Part shown: piece by piece, positions 42,125 to 53,800 of the stretch | How the letters are laid out: every line of letters starts with the position of its first letter | Position numbering within the stretch: the stretch's first letter is position 1 | Source of the DNA: Naegleria lovaniensis | Taxonomy: Eukaryota; Heterolobosea; Eutetramitea; Acrasida; Naegleriidae | DNA length: 64,000 nt | Direction: 5' to 3' | Assembly: GCF_003324165.1 (NCBI RefSeq) | Contig: NW_025407854.1 | Span: 306,711 to 370,710 of the forward strand | Translations under genes and position numbers: made by a program | The notes under the pieces: model-generated | Seen by the model: only the letters and a program-made list of their open reading frames with translations | The model's database searches: none | Told to the model about the DNA's origin: nothing

Positions 42125-44631
42125 TTATGCTACATAGTTGTACTTGGAACGACTTTCTGTGGAACGTTCCAAATATTCTCTTTCAATCAAACTTTCAATA
42201 CGTTTCTTAATCATGTCTGGCGATGGCATAAATCTTTGTTGTAATTGCTTGGTCACTTCAATGACAAGATCTCTGTGTTCGAGCGTCTTTCTTGCCTTCA
42301 TAATACGGACAATAGCAGCATCCAACATCCACTTTCTTTCTTCATCGACTTTTTGCTTGGTTTCTTCTTGCTGCTCCTTTGTTTCCTTCACGACAACTGG
42401 CGAGATTTTAACCTTAATCAATTTGCTTTCAAAATCATTGTTAACAGTGAATACAGAGTCTTTGGTAAGGGTCTTATCTGAGCTATTGGTCAATAATTTT
42501 TGGTGGGTTGCAGTTTTAACTGTCAAGGCCATAATATTTCTCTTCAATTCGTTCATAGGGATCTTGGTTTGTTGCAAAATGTCACCATATGAAAGGGATT
42601 CCTTTTCGTTAAATAGCAATAGAATGATCATTTGGAAAGTGGAAACGTTGAGTTCATACTTCTTATCATAGCCATTGGCCTTCACGTCGCATGTTCCCAT
42701 GTTGAATTGCCATGTGACCTTTCTACCAGTGTGTTCGTTGGTGTAGAATTCTTTGAAAATATTGGCTGCCTTGTCCACCAACTCAGGTACAGTAACAGCA
42801 ATCGATTGCGTGACTGGCCAGTAACCAGTGGTCAAAACTTGAACGCTCAAATCTACTGGAGGCTTCTTGTTTGGATAACGTTCGATATAGTTCTTAAACG
42901 ACTCGTTTGTTTCTCTACTCAATCTCATATCAGTAAACATTCCTTCTAATTTTGTGGTGAATTGATAACCAAATTCTTGCTTCAATTTGGCAATGAATGC
43001 CTTTTCGGCGTCGTCTGATTGAGAACGTTGGTTGAGCAATCTCTTTGCCAAGTGTGTCTTGTAATACTTTTCAAAGATATCCTTCTCACGCAAGTGTCTG
43101 AACAATGCAATGACTTGTTCAAAGAGCACGTCGAATTCAGATTCATTGATTTGAGTTTTACCCTTCTTCAACTTGCTGTCCACATAGAGAGACAAATATT
43201 CAGGGAATCTTTCATTGGCATTAATCACGTCATCGAACGCCTTCTTCACACATGCTTGGAACTTGGAATCTCTCATGACGTTCTTACCTTTCTTGATCGA
43301 GAAGGCACGAACGAGAAGATCCTCATACTTTTCCTTCAAAACAATCAAATCTGCAATAAAATCGACAGGATTTTCTTCCTTTTCCTTATCCTTAACAATG
43401 TGATAGCCTTCACTTCTACAAAAGTTTTCTACTAAATCTACACATGGATCTAATGCACCATCAACAAGAGATAATACATCGAAAACGAGACGCAAATCAT
43501 CAACTCTCCAAGTTTGAAGCATAACAATACAACCCGATCCTTCTTTTTCAATAATTCTATGCTTGAATTTGTCAATCATGACAGTCTTTAAGACGTTTTC
43601 AATCTTTGCTTTTGTGTCAGGATCCATACATCTGTCAACTCTGTCTCTTTCCTCCTTTAAACGTTGTGTAACCTTCTTAAGATAGTCTGTTGCAGTAGAT
43701 GATTCAAAGTAATCGTTAGCCTCCTTAGTATAGAATTGTCTACTTTCATCCAAAAATTTCTTTTCAAAGTGAGTTTCATAAATGTCTTTCTTTGAAATTT
43801 CAATCATCATTTGGGTAAGACTCTTCATCAAGAAACGATCTGCAACAACTTCACCACATCTATCCTTGTAAATAATATCCATAATCAACCTTTGAATTCT
43901 TTCGAGCGTATTCTTGTGGAAAACTTCTTGTCCAAAAAGTTTAATACCAAGCTCATAAACTGGTGTCTTTTTGTATTGTTTCACATAGTTACGATCCATA
44001 TACATGAGAATGTCTCGTACCATGCTTACGGAAGTTCTGTGTTTTTCCCATTGTCTTAAAAGCTCCTTGAGAAAACCTTCATCGGTACATTCCATAATCT
44101 TTTCTCGTACACCTTGAATATATTGAGAGAGTTTTGACCTCACTCCTTCATAGAGGGCATCTCCGTTCTTGTGAAGCACGATTTGATAACCCGATCTGTG
44201 TTACGTAATGTTATCAAATCGTGTGTGCAAATGTGTTCATCAATGTTCATCAATGATGACGTAAATGTTTTGTTCAATATTTGGAAATTGCAGAAGATGA
44301 CGAGTGAACCATGGATGTGTAAAAGAGCACAACAATTACATGTTCATAGAATGATAACAGTCATTGTTATTTCCATATCAAAATGGAAATTTAAAGTTAG
44401 GTCATGGCAATTGATAAACATCAATAGGTGAAATACAAACAAAACCTACGTGTAGAGTACTTGGAAAGACAAGGATGAAGCATTTTCTTGATAGATCTGA
44501 TCAATGGCACTGATAATCTTTTCCAATTTATCATCCACATCGCTTTTACCCATTTGACCCTTTCTTTGGATATATCCTGGGATCACTAATTTACCTGATC
44601 CTCCCAAAGGAGTCTTGTTTGTACCACTCAT
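42125..44631 (-). CDS. CUL3: cullin-3
   Basis: Two exons, 44631-44450 and 44195-42125, across a 254-nt intron (GTAGGT...ACACAG), give 750 residues, the usual cullin length. The splice joins SSLSFQVLYT to SGYQIVLHKNGDALYEGVR, aligning with the human CUL3 N-terminus. Cullin repeats follow, then the RBX1-binding cullin homology region (DIFEKYYKTHLAKRLLNQRS, GMFTDMRLS, TGYWP) and the C-terminal winged helix with the neddylation motif AAIVRIMKARKTLEH and the YLERSTESRSKYNYVA end. CUL3 scaffolds E3 ligases that use BTB proteins as substrate receptors; the N-terminal extension before the first helix is the part that contacts BTB adaptors in animals. A 14-bp inverted repeat encloses the intron acceptor. 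Confidence 0.94.
44177..44223. repeat. 14-bp inverted repeat around the CUL3 intron 1 acceptor
   Basis: CACGATTTGATAAC at 44177-44190 and its exact reverse complement at 44210-44223, 19 bases apart. On the CUL3 (minus) strand the CACAG acceptor falls in the loop, one arm is intronic and the other is exonic. Confidence 0.95.
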
Positions 44632-45265
44632 ATTGATCTCTGTATAATGATGATGATGATGTTATTACTATTTTAAAATAATAATATATTGGCTTCTGAT
44701 GATGATACACAAAATAAAACTACAACAAAAAATACTCTCGGGTACACCAACAAAATTGTGTGAGTTTTAATACTGGCAAGTGTACGCAAGGCTGATTGAT
44801 TATTCGCAGCGAGATAGACTTTGGCTTTTGAATTTGTTGTAAACACTTGTTGTGAGCCAAAGCAATTTTTTGTGATGCACTTATTTTTAAATTCTGAAGC
44901 TGAACTTGCTGCGTTGGAGAGTTCATCTTTGAGCTTGAAAATTGAATGACTCTTTCATCTCATCTTTGATTGAAACATGAAAAACAAGAAAGAGGGTCAT
45001 GATTTATCGTTCCAGTGTGAGAGCGAAGCCACCGAGTTTACTTTGTCCATCAAGATGGTTTTGGTAATCCCATCATGATGATGTTCAGTTTGATGTGATG
45101 TCGGAACTTTCTGATGGGTCCATGCAAAACCTTAAACGCCACCTTTCAAGCTGGACATCACACTAGATCAAAAAAAAACATTTCACTCTTAACGAATACT
45201 GTGTACAGAACATTGCAACAGTACCTTATTTCACAACATCATCAAGTCTTCATTCTTTTGACACC
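44632..45265. promoter_or_regulatory. divergent promoter region of CUL3 and the homeobox gene
   Basis: 634 bp between the starts of CUL3 (minus) and the homeobox gene (plus). A 68-codon minus-strand frame (44720-44926, MNSPTQQVQLQNLKIS...) begins with an ATG and could be a tiny gene or upstream exon, but its second half is not protein-like. No RNA gene or repeat recognised. Confidence 0.4.
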
Positions 45266-46624
45266 ATGCAACATCCAATCATGAATTTGTTTCAGTCGCC
45301 AAGCAATAACTCAGACAATCCAGAAAAGCATTCCAATGGCGATCTTTTTAATTGTGAATCTCAACTCTTTGGAAATGTTTCTCTCTTATCTGCTCCTGAG
45401 GCAAGCGATTCGTTGCTTTCATTGTTCAATGAACGTGAAACCTTTGCCTTTGAAGATTGCATGTACACTTCTAACAATAATTCATCCTTACTTCATTCCT
45501 TATCCAGCACTGGGTACAACTCATGGTCGTCGTCATCTTTAGGCTTTGATTTTCAAACTTCTTATTCCCTCGATGCCTTGAGTTCTGATTCTGTGTTGAG
45601 TACTCCATCGAGATTTGAGACGCCTTTGACAAAGGAAGCTACTTTTCCTTCTCCACTCTCTGTAAATATCATTCCTTTGAAGAATTATAGAGACCACAAA
45701 TCGAACATGTCATCTCAAATGATGGCAATTCAGAAAGACACCTTTGATCAACCAAGCTTGGAATCCATCGCCAAGAATATTGAAACCTTATTGGAAGACT
45801 CTTTCAGTGTCAATGATTTGAATCTCATGAAAGAGCTAAAGAAAATTGAAAATGATGTTCGAAGCGCTCTCATTATGAAGGAACATACTCGAATGATGAA
45901 TAGTAACAACAACAACGCTGGCTCATCCTGTAGCAGTTCAATTTCGGCAAGCACTCCTTCTATTGTGTCTTCGTCCTCCTCAATGAAGAAAGACGAACAT
46001 GCAAGTCACATTCTGACTCGATCACAAGCACAGAAGAAGAAACAATCTTCCTCGTCTCGAAAGAATGCTTTACCAGTGTTGTCCTCCCCTCAAACCAAGA
46101 AAAGAGGAAAGGCCTCAACAAAGAGAAAGCGTGCATCTGCAGATGAAGATTCTGAGAGTGAAAAATCCTCGAACAGTAGTAATGATTCCGATTCCGATTT
46201 TCGTCCTTCCTCAACAGAAAACAATGAATGTACTACAGAAGAAGAAGAAGATGAAGAAACTGAAGATGATTCCAAGTCCTCTACTACCACTACATGTAAA
46301 AGAAAGGCAACAAGCAGTGCTTCCAAATCAAGAACTGCCACACCTCAACCAAGAAAAAAAAGAACAACCTTTGCCAAAGCAGATATTGCACTATTGACCA
46401 AGTGGCTTCATGATCACTCGAACAATCCGTATCCTACCGATGATGAAAAGAAGACCTTATTGGAATGTGTGAACATGACAAAGGATCAACTCGAAACCTG
46501 GTTTGTGAATAATAGGAAGAGACTGTTGCCTAATCACCACTTTGTTAAAAAAACACCAGTCGTTGTCGAAAACGAATCGTTCAATCAACGACTACTCAAA
46601 CAATTGGCTTCAAAAGAAAAGTGA
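45266..46624 (+). CDS. TALE-class homeodomain transcription factor
   Basis: Single-exon 452-residue protein. The first 210 residues are Ser/Asn-rich, and residues about 240-350 alternate basic blocks (KKRGKASTKRKRASADED) with acidic ones (TEEEEDEETEDDSKS). The homeodomain lies near the C-terminus, about 359-421: KKRTTFAKADIALLTKWL, then HSNNPYPTDDEKKTLLE with the three-residue loop extension typical of TALE proteins, and recognition helix QLETWFVNNRKRLLPN with the WF.N.R signature. TALE factors bind short TGAC-like sites, often as heterodimers, and control life-cycle or mating transitions in many protists and plants. The partner is not in this window. Start ATG 45266 is the first in frame. 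Confidence 0.9.
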   Translation: MQHPIMNLFQSPSNNSDNPEKHSNGDLFNCESQLFGNVSLLSAPEASDSLLSLFNERETFAFEDCMYTSNNNSSLLHSLSSTGYNSWSSSSLGFDFQTSYSLDALSSDSVLSTPSRFETPLTKEATFPSPLSVNIIPLKNYRDHKSNMSSQMMAIQKDTFDQPSLESIAKNIETLLEDSFSVNDLNLMKELKKIENDVRSALIMKEHTRMMNSNNNNAGSSCSSSISASTPSIVSSSSSMKKDEHASHILTRSQAQKKKQSSSSRKNALPVLSSPQTKKRGKASTKRKRASADEDSESEKSSNSSNDSDSDFRPSSTENNECTTEEEEDEETEDDSKSSTTTTCKRKATSSASKSRTATPQPRKKRTTFAKADIALLTKWLHDHSNNPYPTDDEKKTLLECVNMTKDQLETWFVNNRKRLLPNHHFVKKTPVVVENESFNQRLLKQLASKEK

Positions 46625-46939
46625 AACATTAGTGTAGAGAATTTCAAGTCCACTTACCTTTCTCATATTCCTTAAATTCTTGTAACATACAACAAAATAT
46701 CAGCTTTTTCATTGTTTTTAGGTGCCAATAAGATCCTGTTTTGTTAACCTGTCGAATTCATGAAAAATACGTGACAATCGAACATGCGAGCTGCCTCACC
46801 ATAAACGCATTCACTAAATATTTATTGAAATATTATTCAATTCTGAAGTATCTCTGAAATTTTGACACAGCCTTTTGCCTTCCAAATGGATGATTATCAT
46901 ATTTATGAAAAAATCATCGAAACTGTGAGAACTAAAAAA
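46625..46939. other. intergenic region / 5' flank of the TBC gene
   Basis: 315 bp. It contains an upstream in-frame ATG at 46886 (MDDYHIYEKIIETV), which could extend the TBC1D5-like protein by 18 residues. Otherwise AT-rich without recognised features. Confidence 0.4.
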
Positions 46940-49596
46940 ATGAGTGATGAAGAAGGAGAAGAGATTTTTTTGTCGGTCCGAGTTCATGACTTTCACTCAC
47001 AAGTGTAAGTGTTCAATCGAGGTCGGAAGAAATATATTGGCCATGATGCGAATGCGAACATGATACTTGGAATATGGTGGTTGATGAAATAACAATGATG
47101 AATTTATACCATAACATCAATGAAACAATGAATCATTTATGAAAATAATAGGAAAGAATTTGAACAAATTAATAGCTCTACAGATCCGAATACATTACTT
47201 CAAAGTTTATGCACAAAAGCCTTGTCGGGAAATCTTGGTCAATCCACTATTCGTTCAATAATTTGGAGAGTTTTTCTCGGAGTTTTGCCACTGACTGAAA
47301 AGTTTGGAAAGGAACATTGGATAACGAAAATAGATTATGATCGTGAACGATATGAAGAACTTCTCAAGAAGCATGAAAATGATCCAAGAAAAAAGACTAA
47401 AAATTCTGCAAATTCAGAAGATGAAGTAGATGTTACTTTTTGTGACCCTCTCTCACAATCACAATCCGTAGGTATTCAAATTGTTAACTAGTATAATTTC
47501 AAGGTATCTTAACACTTTGAAATTGTAAATGTTTTCTGACTTTATGCTTAAAAGAATCCGTGGTCCGAGTTCTTTGAAAATTCAGAGCTTGAAAAAACAA
47601 TTGTACAAGATTTGAAACGGCTGTATCCAGAATATCCGTTTTTCAGAACTGATGAAATTCAAAATTTACTCAAAAGAATGCTCTTTGTATGGTCGAAAGA
47701 AAATACTGACCTTTCGTATAGACAGGGCATGCATGAATTACTTTCCCCCATTCTTTTGGTTGTGTACAGAGATGCTCAAAATATTGAAAATTATAAGGTA
47801 TGTAGCAAGCTCAGAAGGGAGGTCACCTTTTTCACACAACACATGTGTCCCTTGAAATACGACAACTTCTCCAATTTATTTTCACCCACTCTATAGCATC
47901 TATTGGAAGAAAATCCTGACCTTAAATTACTCATGAAATTATTGGATCGCAATTTTCTAGAGCATGACGCTTACTGCTTGTTTGAGAAATTAATGACCAA
48001 AATGAGGGAATACTTTATTGTTGGAGAAGGCCCTCAGGGAAGACCATTTCCAAACATTAGTACTAAAGGCCCTCTCGATAATATGCTCATGATAGAACGA
48101 AAGATGGATCTCTATGAAACACCAATTTTTAAAATTTCAAACAAGATTCAAAACACTCTACTCGAGAAGAAAGACCCAGACCTGCATCGTCACTTGACAA
48201 AGATGTGCATTGAACCACAAATTTATTTAATTCGATGGGTCCGATTGCTCTTTGGAAGAGAGTTTCACATTGATGACGCCATCATTTTGTGGGATGCAAT
48301 TTTCTCTGATTGTGGTGGGTTTAGATCTGAAAGTCTAATCTCAGCATCTGATATCGATTTATCATTGGTTGAGCACATTTCAGTAGCCATGTTGCATTTC
48401 ATAAGAAAACATTTACTTTCTTCGGATTCAAGCTATTGTATGAAACGACTGATGAGATATCCACCCGTTGAGGATGTACATATTTTCGTAGAACAAGCAC
48501 TCGAGTCACGTGCAAGACCAACAAGTTTATTACCGTCCATGGAAGCCAGTAGTAATCATCATAATGGTGCCAATAATGGAGGAACTTCTTCTGTGACGGT
48601 CATTCCCAAGTCACAATCGAATCCACAACTTGACACAAGCTCGTTATTCCCCAGGCTCACCAAAGATGTTCCAGTCACAGAGAGAACTATTAAACCTTCT
48701 CGAAAGCAAGAAGGTACTCCCAAACACAAGAACAGTAATAGTATTTCCGCAAGTCCAAATTTGGGAGCTTTTGCTAAACAGCTATTCCCATCTTCATCGA
48801 CCAAGCCAAAATCAAAGGGTGTGACACCTCTCAATTCTCCTTCACCCTCAATACATGCCATGGCAACCTCACACCATCTCTATTCATCTGAAGGACATGA
48901 ATGGATAGAGCGAGAAAAGAAGTTGGGAGATGTTGTCGATGTTGTTTTGAACGTGTTACAGAACATGGCACTAGAGTAAGTAAGAAAACACAAAATAATT
49001 CCAACCTTTAGCGTTCATTTATTGATTCATGAAAATTGAACATTATTGAAATATTAATAATCTTACACCAGAGCCAAATTGGATGAAGAACGGTTGCTCA
49101 TGTCTGTGGCAGAGCTGAAACATGTCAGAGATTGCTTAAAGTTTCAATTACCCTTCCAGGAACGAGGTAGGTTCTAAATAATTTGTGTGAAATTATTTTA
49201 AATAACCTTAACATTCTTTCAAACCATTTTTATTCAGAAATTGACTGGATCGCCAAAAGATTAAAATCGCCTCGAGGATCTGAAGCAGAAGAGAATCAAG
49301 AACACGGTATGATGCAATCATCATCATCGTCAACAACAACAACGACTACAAATACTCCTCATGAAGAAGAAGAGATCAAAAAGTCTCTGGGTACCTTTGT
49401 GGTCATTGATTTTCATGAATCTCCTCATCCACCATCTTCCACAACATTGGAACCACATTTTCCAAATTCACACCTTCCATCATCCACCTCACAACACAAA
49501 CCTACTGCTCAAAAACAAAACACAGTGCCGAATCAGAACAGCAACACTATCAGTAGTAGTAGTAGTGAGCCTGTTTTTCATCCATTGTTGAAATAA
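46940..49596 (+). CDS. TBC1D5-like Rab GTPase-activating protein
   Basis: Six exons with GT-AG borders, 46940-47004, 47152-47467, 47555-47797, 47897-48975, 49072-49166 and 49238-49596, give 718 residues in one frame. The order of motifs follows TBC1D5: KALSGNLGQSTIRSIIWRVFLGVLP, CDPLSQSQS joined to NPWSEFFENSELEKTI, then SYRQGMHELLSPI carrying the catalytic-Gln YRQG motif, LEHDAYCLFEKLM and EPQIYLIRWVRLLFGREF. The usual arginine finger motif (IWR.VFLG here, rather than IPRTWP) is of the TBC1D5 type. TBC1D5 inactivates Rab7 and works with retromer on endosomes. The C-terminal 230 residues are Ser/Pro-rich with a short helix (SVAELKHVRDCLKFQL). The start ATG follows A7; ATG 46886 is an alternative. 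Confidence 0.88.
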
Positions 49597-49726
49597 TGTA
49601 TGGTGCTTTCAATTTGTAACTGAAATTCTTCAATCAATAATAACAAGTTTCTGAAAATCCAAATCTAGAGTTCACCTCTTCCAGAACACTTATTTCACTT
49701 TTCGTATTTCTTTCCACAAACAAAAA

Positions 49727-51636
49727 ATGAGTGAATGTTGGAGAACCCCAATAACACTGTTCTTCATGTTGATGATTACTCTGATTTTTTCATCATTGAG
49801 CACAGCGAAGGTCATCAAGATGGAATCATCCAACATTCCGAATCACACAACTACTGTTCTTTCTATTGATTCTGCTAGTGCTCCTCGGACTGTCATGAGC
49901 TTCTTTTCAAATGATCTCGATGTTTCAATATCGGGAGTACGAGCCTCAGCACTGCCAGTTACGACAAGTTTACGATTTTCCAATTGCAACCACACACTGA
50001 GTATCATGTTTGGTCTCGTTCCACTCAATGAAACCAATACCATTTTGAAATTCACCAATCCTCAATTTCCATCCAATTTTGCATGTTCAGATGTGGTGCT
50101 AGCTCAGTTTTATGAAATTCCTGTACGATATCAACAAACATTTTTCGCTCAGCAAAACGAGGTGAATTTGAGCCCAAAAGGAAATCAATATAATTTATGT
50201 GAAACGATTGGAAGTTATGAAAAACAATTACAGAAGGAACGAGGAATCATGAATTGCTCACAATTATTGTGTGATTCAAAAATTAATAATGTAGAGGATA
50301 TTGTAAATTCATTGACGGATGGAAAAAGCACATTGGCGGATTGGATCAATTATTGTAGATATTGCGAATCGGAAGGAATACCAGATTTGTGTCTAAAATC
50401 TCCAAACTCCGGAGATGATCAAGCAAGAGCCATGTTGACTGCTTTTCCTACAAGTACGCAATATTGTGGAATGGATATCTTTGGGGTACCCTTTTTAGTG
50501 GATACTGTTAGAATTATTCCTCAAACTCCCTTTTTAACCAATTTCAGTAGTTTTTCGTTTATATGCTATTGCCCTTCTATTAATACTTTTGCATTTTCAT
50601 GTAGTACATCTCTCCTCAAGGACGATATCATCCAACAATATTTTCTAATTGCGCTTTTCCCACTGACATTTGTTGCTCTATTGTTTGGTTTCTTTATTCC
50701 TAAAATATGGAAAATTATGAAGACACGTTCTGGAAGTTTGATTACAAGTAGTTGTATCATGCTTAGTTCGACCTTGTCCATAATTTCCAGTTTGATTGTT
50801 GTTGTGGTACCACCACCTCTTTCAATACTCATTTCAAAACATGTGCAATATTTTGCACTCGTGACAATATTGTACAGCGTCTGTTCGTGGTTACTGGATT
50901 TATATCGATTGATTTCATTGGCAAAGAATAGACAATCTCCAAAGAGTTTTTACGTGGTTCATGCTTTTTTGATGGCCTTGTTCTTAGCTGTTGGAGTGGT
51001 TTCTTCTGTAGTGATTGCAACTCAGAACGAAGAGTCACAACCTTACTTGCTAATCGCCGAAGTGTGTTTAGGTTTCATTGTAGCTCTGTTTTTTGTGATT
51101 GGAGCAATGTGGGCATACATTGTCATGAAGAAAATTAGTGATGTGAATTTGATGAGAACAGGTGTAAGTGCTTCTTATTCATTCCTGACCAATTCTTGTT
51201 AATTCTCAAATGGGTGTAGTTTGTGAGATTTGTATTCTATGCCACATTCGTTCTCATGATATTTTCCATCTCTTATCTACTGGCCATTATTTATATGCGT
51301 ACAAATACTGGGTTTGCTTTGATTTGTGATTCTATTGGGAAGATTGCAATTTTTGCCTTGTTTATGGGAGTAGTGTATGCCGATTTTGACCGTTACGAGT
51401 TGAGAGAATTTTATGGCGTCTGTCTTAAGGTTATTTACAAGTGCTTAAAAAAGCATATTAAGACTCTCAAAGAGAGAAGAGAAGGTGGTGACAGTCACAC
51501 TGAAAGTGATTCTTCTAAATTATTGAAAACTGAGGGTGATTCGGCATATCAAGAAGACTCTAGTACTTCATGGGTGACCATGAATTCTTCAAGCGTTAAT
51601 ACTGAAGTTACGACAAGTCACATTGCCTCAAAATGA
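49727..51636 (+). CDS. orphan seven-transmembrane receptor with a large ectodomain
   Basis: Exons 49727-51163 and 51220-51636, across a 56-nt intron (GTAAGT...GTGTAG), give 617 residues. A signal peptide (TLFFMLMITLIFSSLSTAKV) leads into an ectodomain of about 270 residues with some 14 cysteines (for example NCSQLLC, YCRYCESEGIPDLC) and several glycosylation sites. Seven membrane spans follow at about 303-325, 343-366, 374-397, 406-430, 440-466, 481-505 and 513-535, then a basic/Ser-rich cytoplasmic tail. The layout resembles Frizzled/cAR-type receptors, but I cannot see the family motifs clearly. Likely a surface receptor; ligand and coupling unknown. Start preceded by A5. Its stop lies 2 bp from the inferred stop of the convergent gene. 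Confidence 0.78.
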
Positions 51637-51638
51637 AA

Positions 51639-53675
51639 TTATTCCAGAATATTGAATGAAATAATTTCACAAAGAGATGCCAAGCTTCCTTGTTCACTCT
51701 TTGATTTCAAATATTTCTGAAGAATGGGAGTCCACATGTCAAAGAAGCACACAGCAAGTGGATGTTTTGAGGAACATCTGTTTCCAATGTCAATCAGAGC
51801 ATGTTAAACGTTTTAAGAACTGGTGTCATATAAATCACTCACCTTCTAATAGACCTAGAAATAAACATTAAGGTAGAAAGCACATTCTGTTCATTCTCTT
51901 GACGATGCGAGACATGGTGTAAGGTATATCGTAGTTCTGCTAATTGTTTGCGATAGTGATTTCCTCTTTCGGTGCTACCATTAAGAAAATCTGACAAGTG
52001 CTTCATTGGAAAGTTGTCGAGAATAATCTGTTTGTGAAGCATACTCCTTCCATAGCCCTCGAATTTTTGAATGAGAAAATAGGCAGCAAAGGTATATTGC
52101 AAAAGTAAATCCTAATAAAGAGTTGTGTTAACAATGAAATGCATCGACACGTTCTCAACGTACCAAAATGGGCTTGCGCAAGTTCGAAGGTTTCAAGTGG
52201 AATTTCCCCAAGAAATTCAGAATTTTCTCCTCTATGACAGTAGCCGTGTCAATTTCATAGCTAGCATTCATTTCTTGCTTTAGACGAGCCATAAGGTCCA
52301 TTGAAAAATTGATACACTCTTCAATCGTTTCGTAACTGTTCTGTTGATAATATTGTGACGAATCAGCATGTATGTTGTCCAAGCTCGAGAGTACAGATCT
52401 AAATGCTAAAAATTCGAGAGCTAAACACAAAATGAGAGGAGCACCATTATAGTAGGCTACAGTGTCAAAGTGTGAAGAAATAGAATTCCAAAATGGAGGT
52501 GAATGCAAGTCATATGTGAATGAACCTTGATATTGAATTATTTGCTTCCATACAATGTATGAGTTATAAAGATAGGCCTTAGTGAAGCGAAGTTTTAGTG
52601 CTCTGTCTTCATGTTCTGGGCGTAATTTGTTCAGAAAATGAGTTTTGCAGTTGTTTGCAATGGCTCGAACGGAATTGAGACACATATTGAAGTTGTTGAG
52701 AATAGAATCTTCATTCTCCATTTCATCTCCTTTGTTTTGATCAAGTACGCGCCGAAAAAGCTCAGCCACAACATTCTTGGCCACACGTGTTGAAATATGA
52801 CTTGCCCTATAAATTTTCGTGAATTTGATATATTGTTGGATGAATCGGTCTGACATGTCATTAGCATCGTTTGACCCTTCTAAATTTTTACTGACCCAAT
52901 CATGATCCACATTGTGTTCACATACGGAAATCAAATGCTTCAAATATGGGTTACAGTGTGGGTGTTGTGTTAACAAGTAGCTCACTATCTTAAACGAGAT
53001 TATCCATTGAAGTCTTTCTAGAAAGGTAGAATGATTCCTCAATTCTTTGAAAGAATTGAAGAGATGTCTCCATAACGTCTGTAACACTCGTACATTACTG
53101 GAAAACTTTTCAATCAAACAAGTCACTGTTAACAGTAAGGGAGTGTTCTCATCGGGACTCACAAGTAAACACCTTCCATTTAAGATGCTCTCCTTTTCTA
53201 CACCAAAATTATGAATGGATGTAAAAATTACGACATGCAATATCCTCAATGGAGTGATAATTTTTCTCGTAAATAAATACAACCATTTCATGAGTAAATC
53301 TAATTTTCGTGTGCATGTCATCTTGGTGATGGCATAAAATTTGAATACTAATTTACAAAATTTTCGTTCTAATAATTTACAGTCTATCAAGAAATTCATA
53401 ATGTTATTGTTCTTTGAAAGGTTCATGATTCTTGTATTACACTCTTCAATTAAATCCAATGCTATTCTCATTATTTTACCATTCCGCTTCATTGTAGAAA
53501 ACTCTTGTCTTGGTATGTCATCATGTTTGAAATTATATGGTACAATACCATTGATGGAATACGTTGAATACCATAAAGCCTGTTTCAAATGAATTCCGAG
53601 TACATGAACCCATTCGGTAGTATCTACCACAACTTGATGATTAGCATCGTCCTGTTGATTATTCGTTACATTCAT
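51639..53675 (-). CDS. unknown helical protein, three exons
   Basis: Minus strand, exon 1 53675-52164 and exon 2 52111-51843, joined across a 52-nt intron (GTACGT...TTATTAG) to read ...RKPIL-DLLLQYTFAAYFLIQKF. Exon 2 ends at a GTGAGT donor, and a third exon at 51777-51639 (RCSSKHPLAVCFFDMWTP onward) keeps the frame and ends in TAA, giving 639 residues. If that intron is not used, the frame stops one codon after the donor. The protein is predicted mostly helical, with many Leu/Phe-rich helices, no signal peptide and no motif I recognise. Start is MNVTNNQQDD, 125 bp from divergent prohibitin. Confidence is high that exon 1 codes and moderate for exon 3. Confidence 0.6.
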
Positions 53676-53800
53676 TATTTGTTTACAATTTGCATAATTT
53701 CACTTTTTCAATAATTATTGAATTCCGAAGCACAAGAATAACTATGCGATTCAATCAAAATTATTTTTTTTCATGATTAAAAAAATTTTCTAAACACAAA
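53676..53800. promoter_or_regulatory. short bidirectional promoter
   Basis: 125 bp between the start of the unknown minus-strand gene and prohibitin 1 on the plus strand; very AT-rich, with a T9 run at about 53763-53771 and CACAAA just before the prohibitin ATG. Confidence 0.5.

Noticed and set aside
44171-44431. Plus-strand frame inside CUL3 intron 1
   Set aside because: It overlaps the intron and exon 2 of a well-supported gene and has a random-looking translation.
51677-51871. Plus-strand frame after the 7TM receptor
   Set aside because: It is antisense to the proposed third exon of the minus-strand gene and has no domain.
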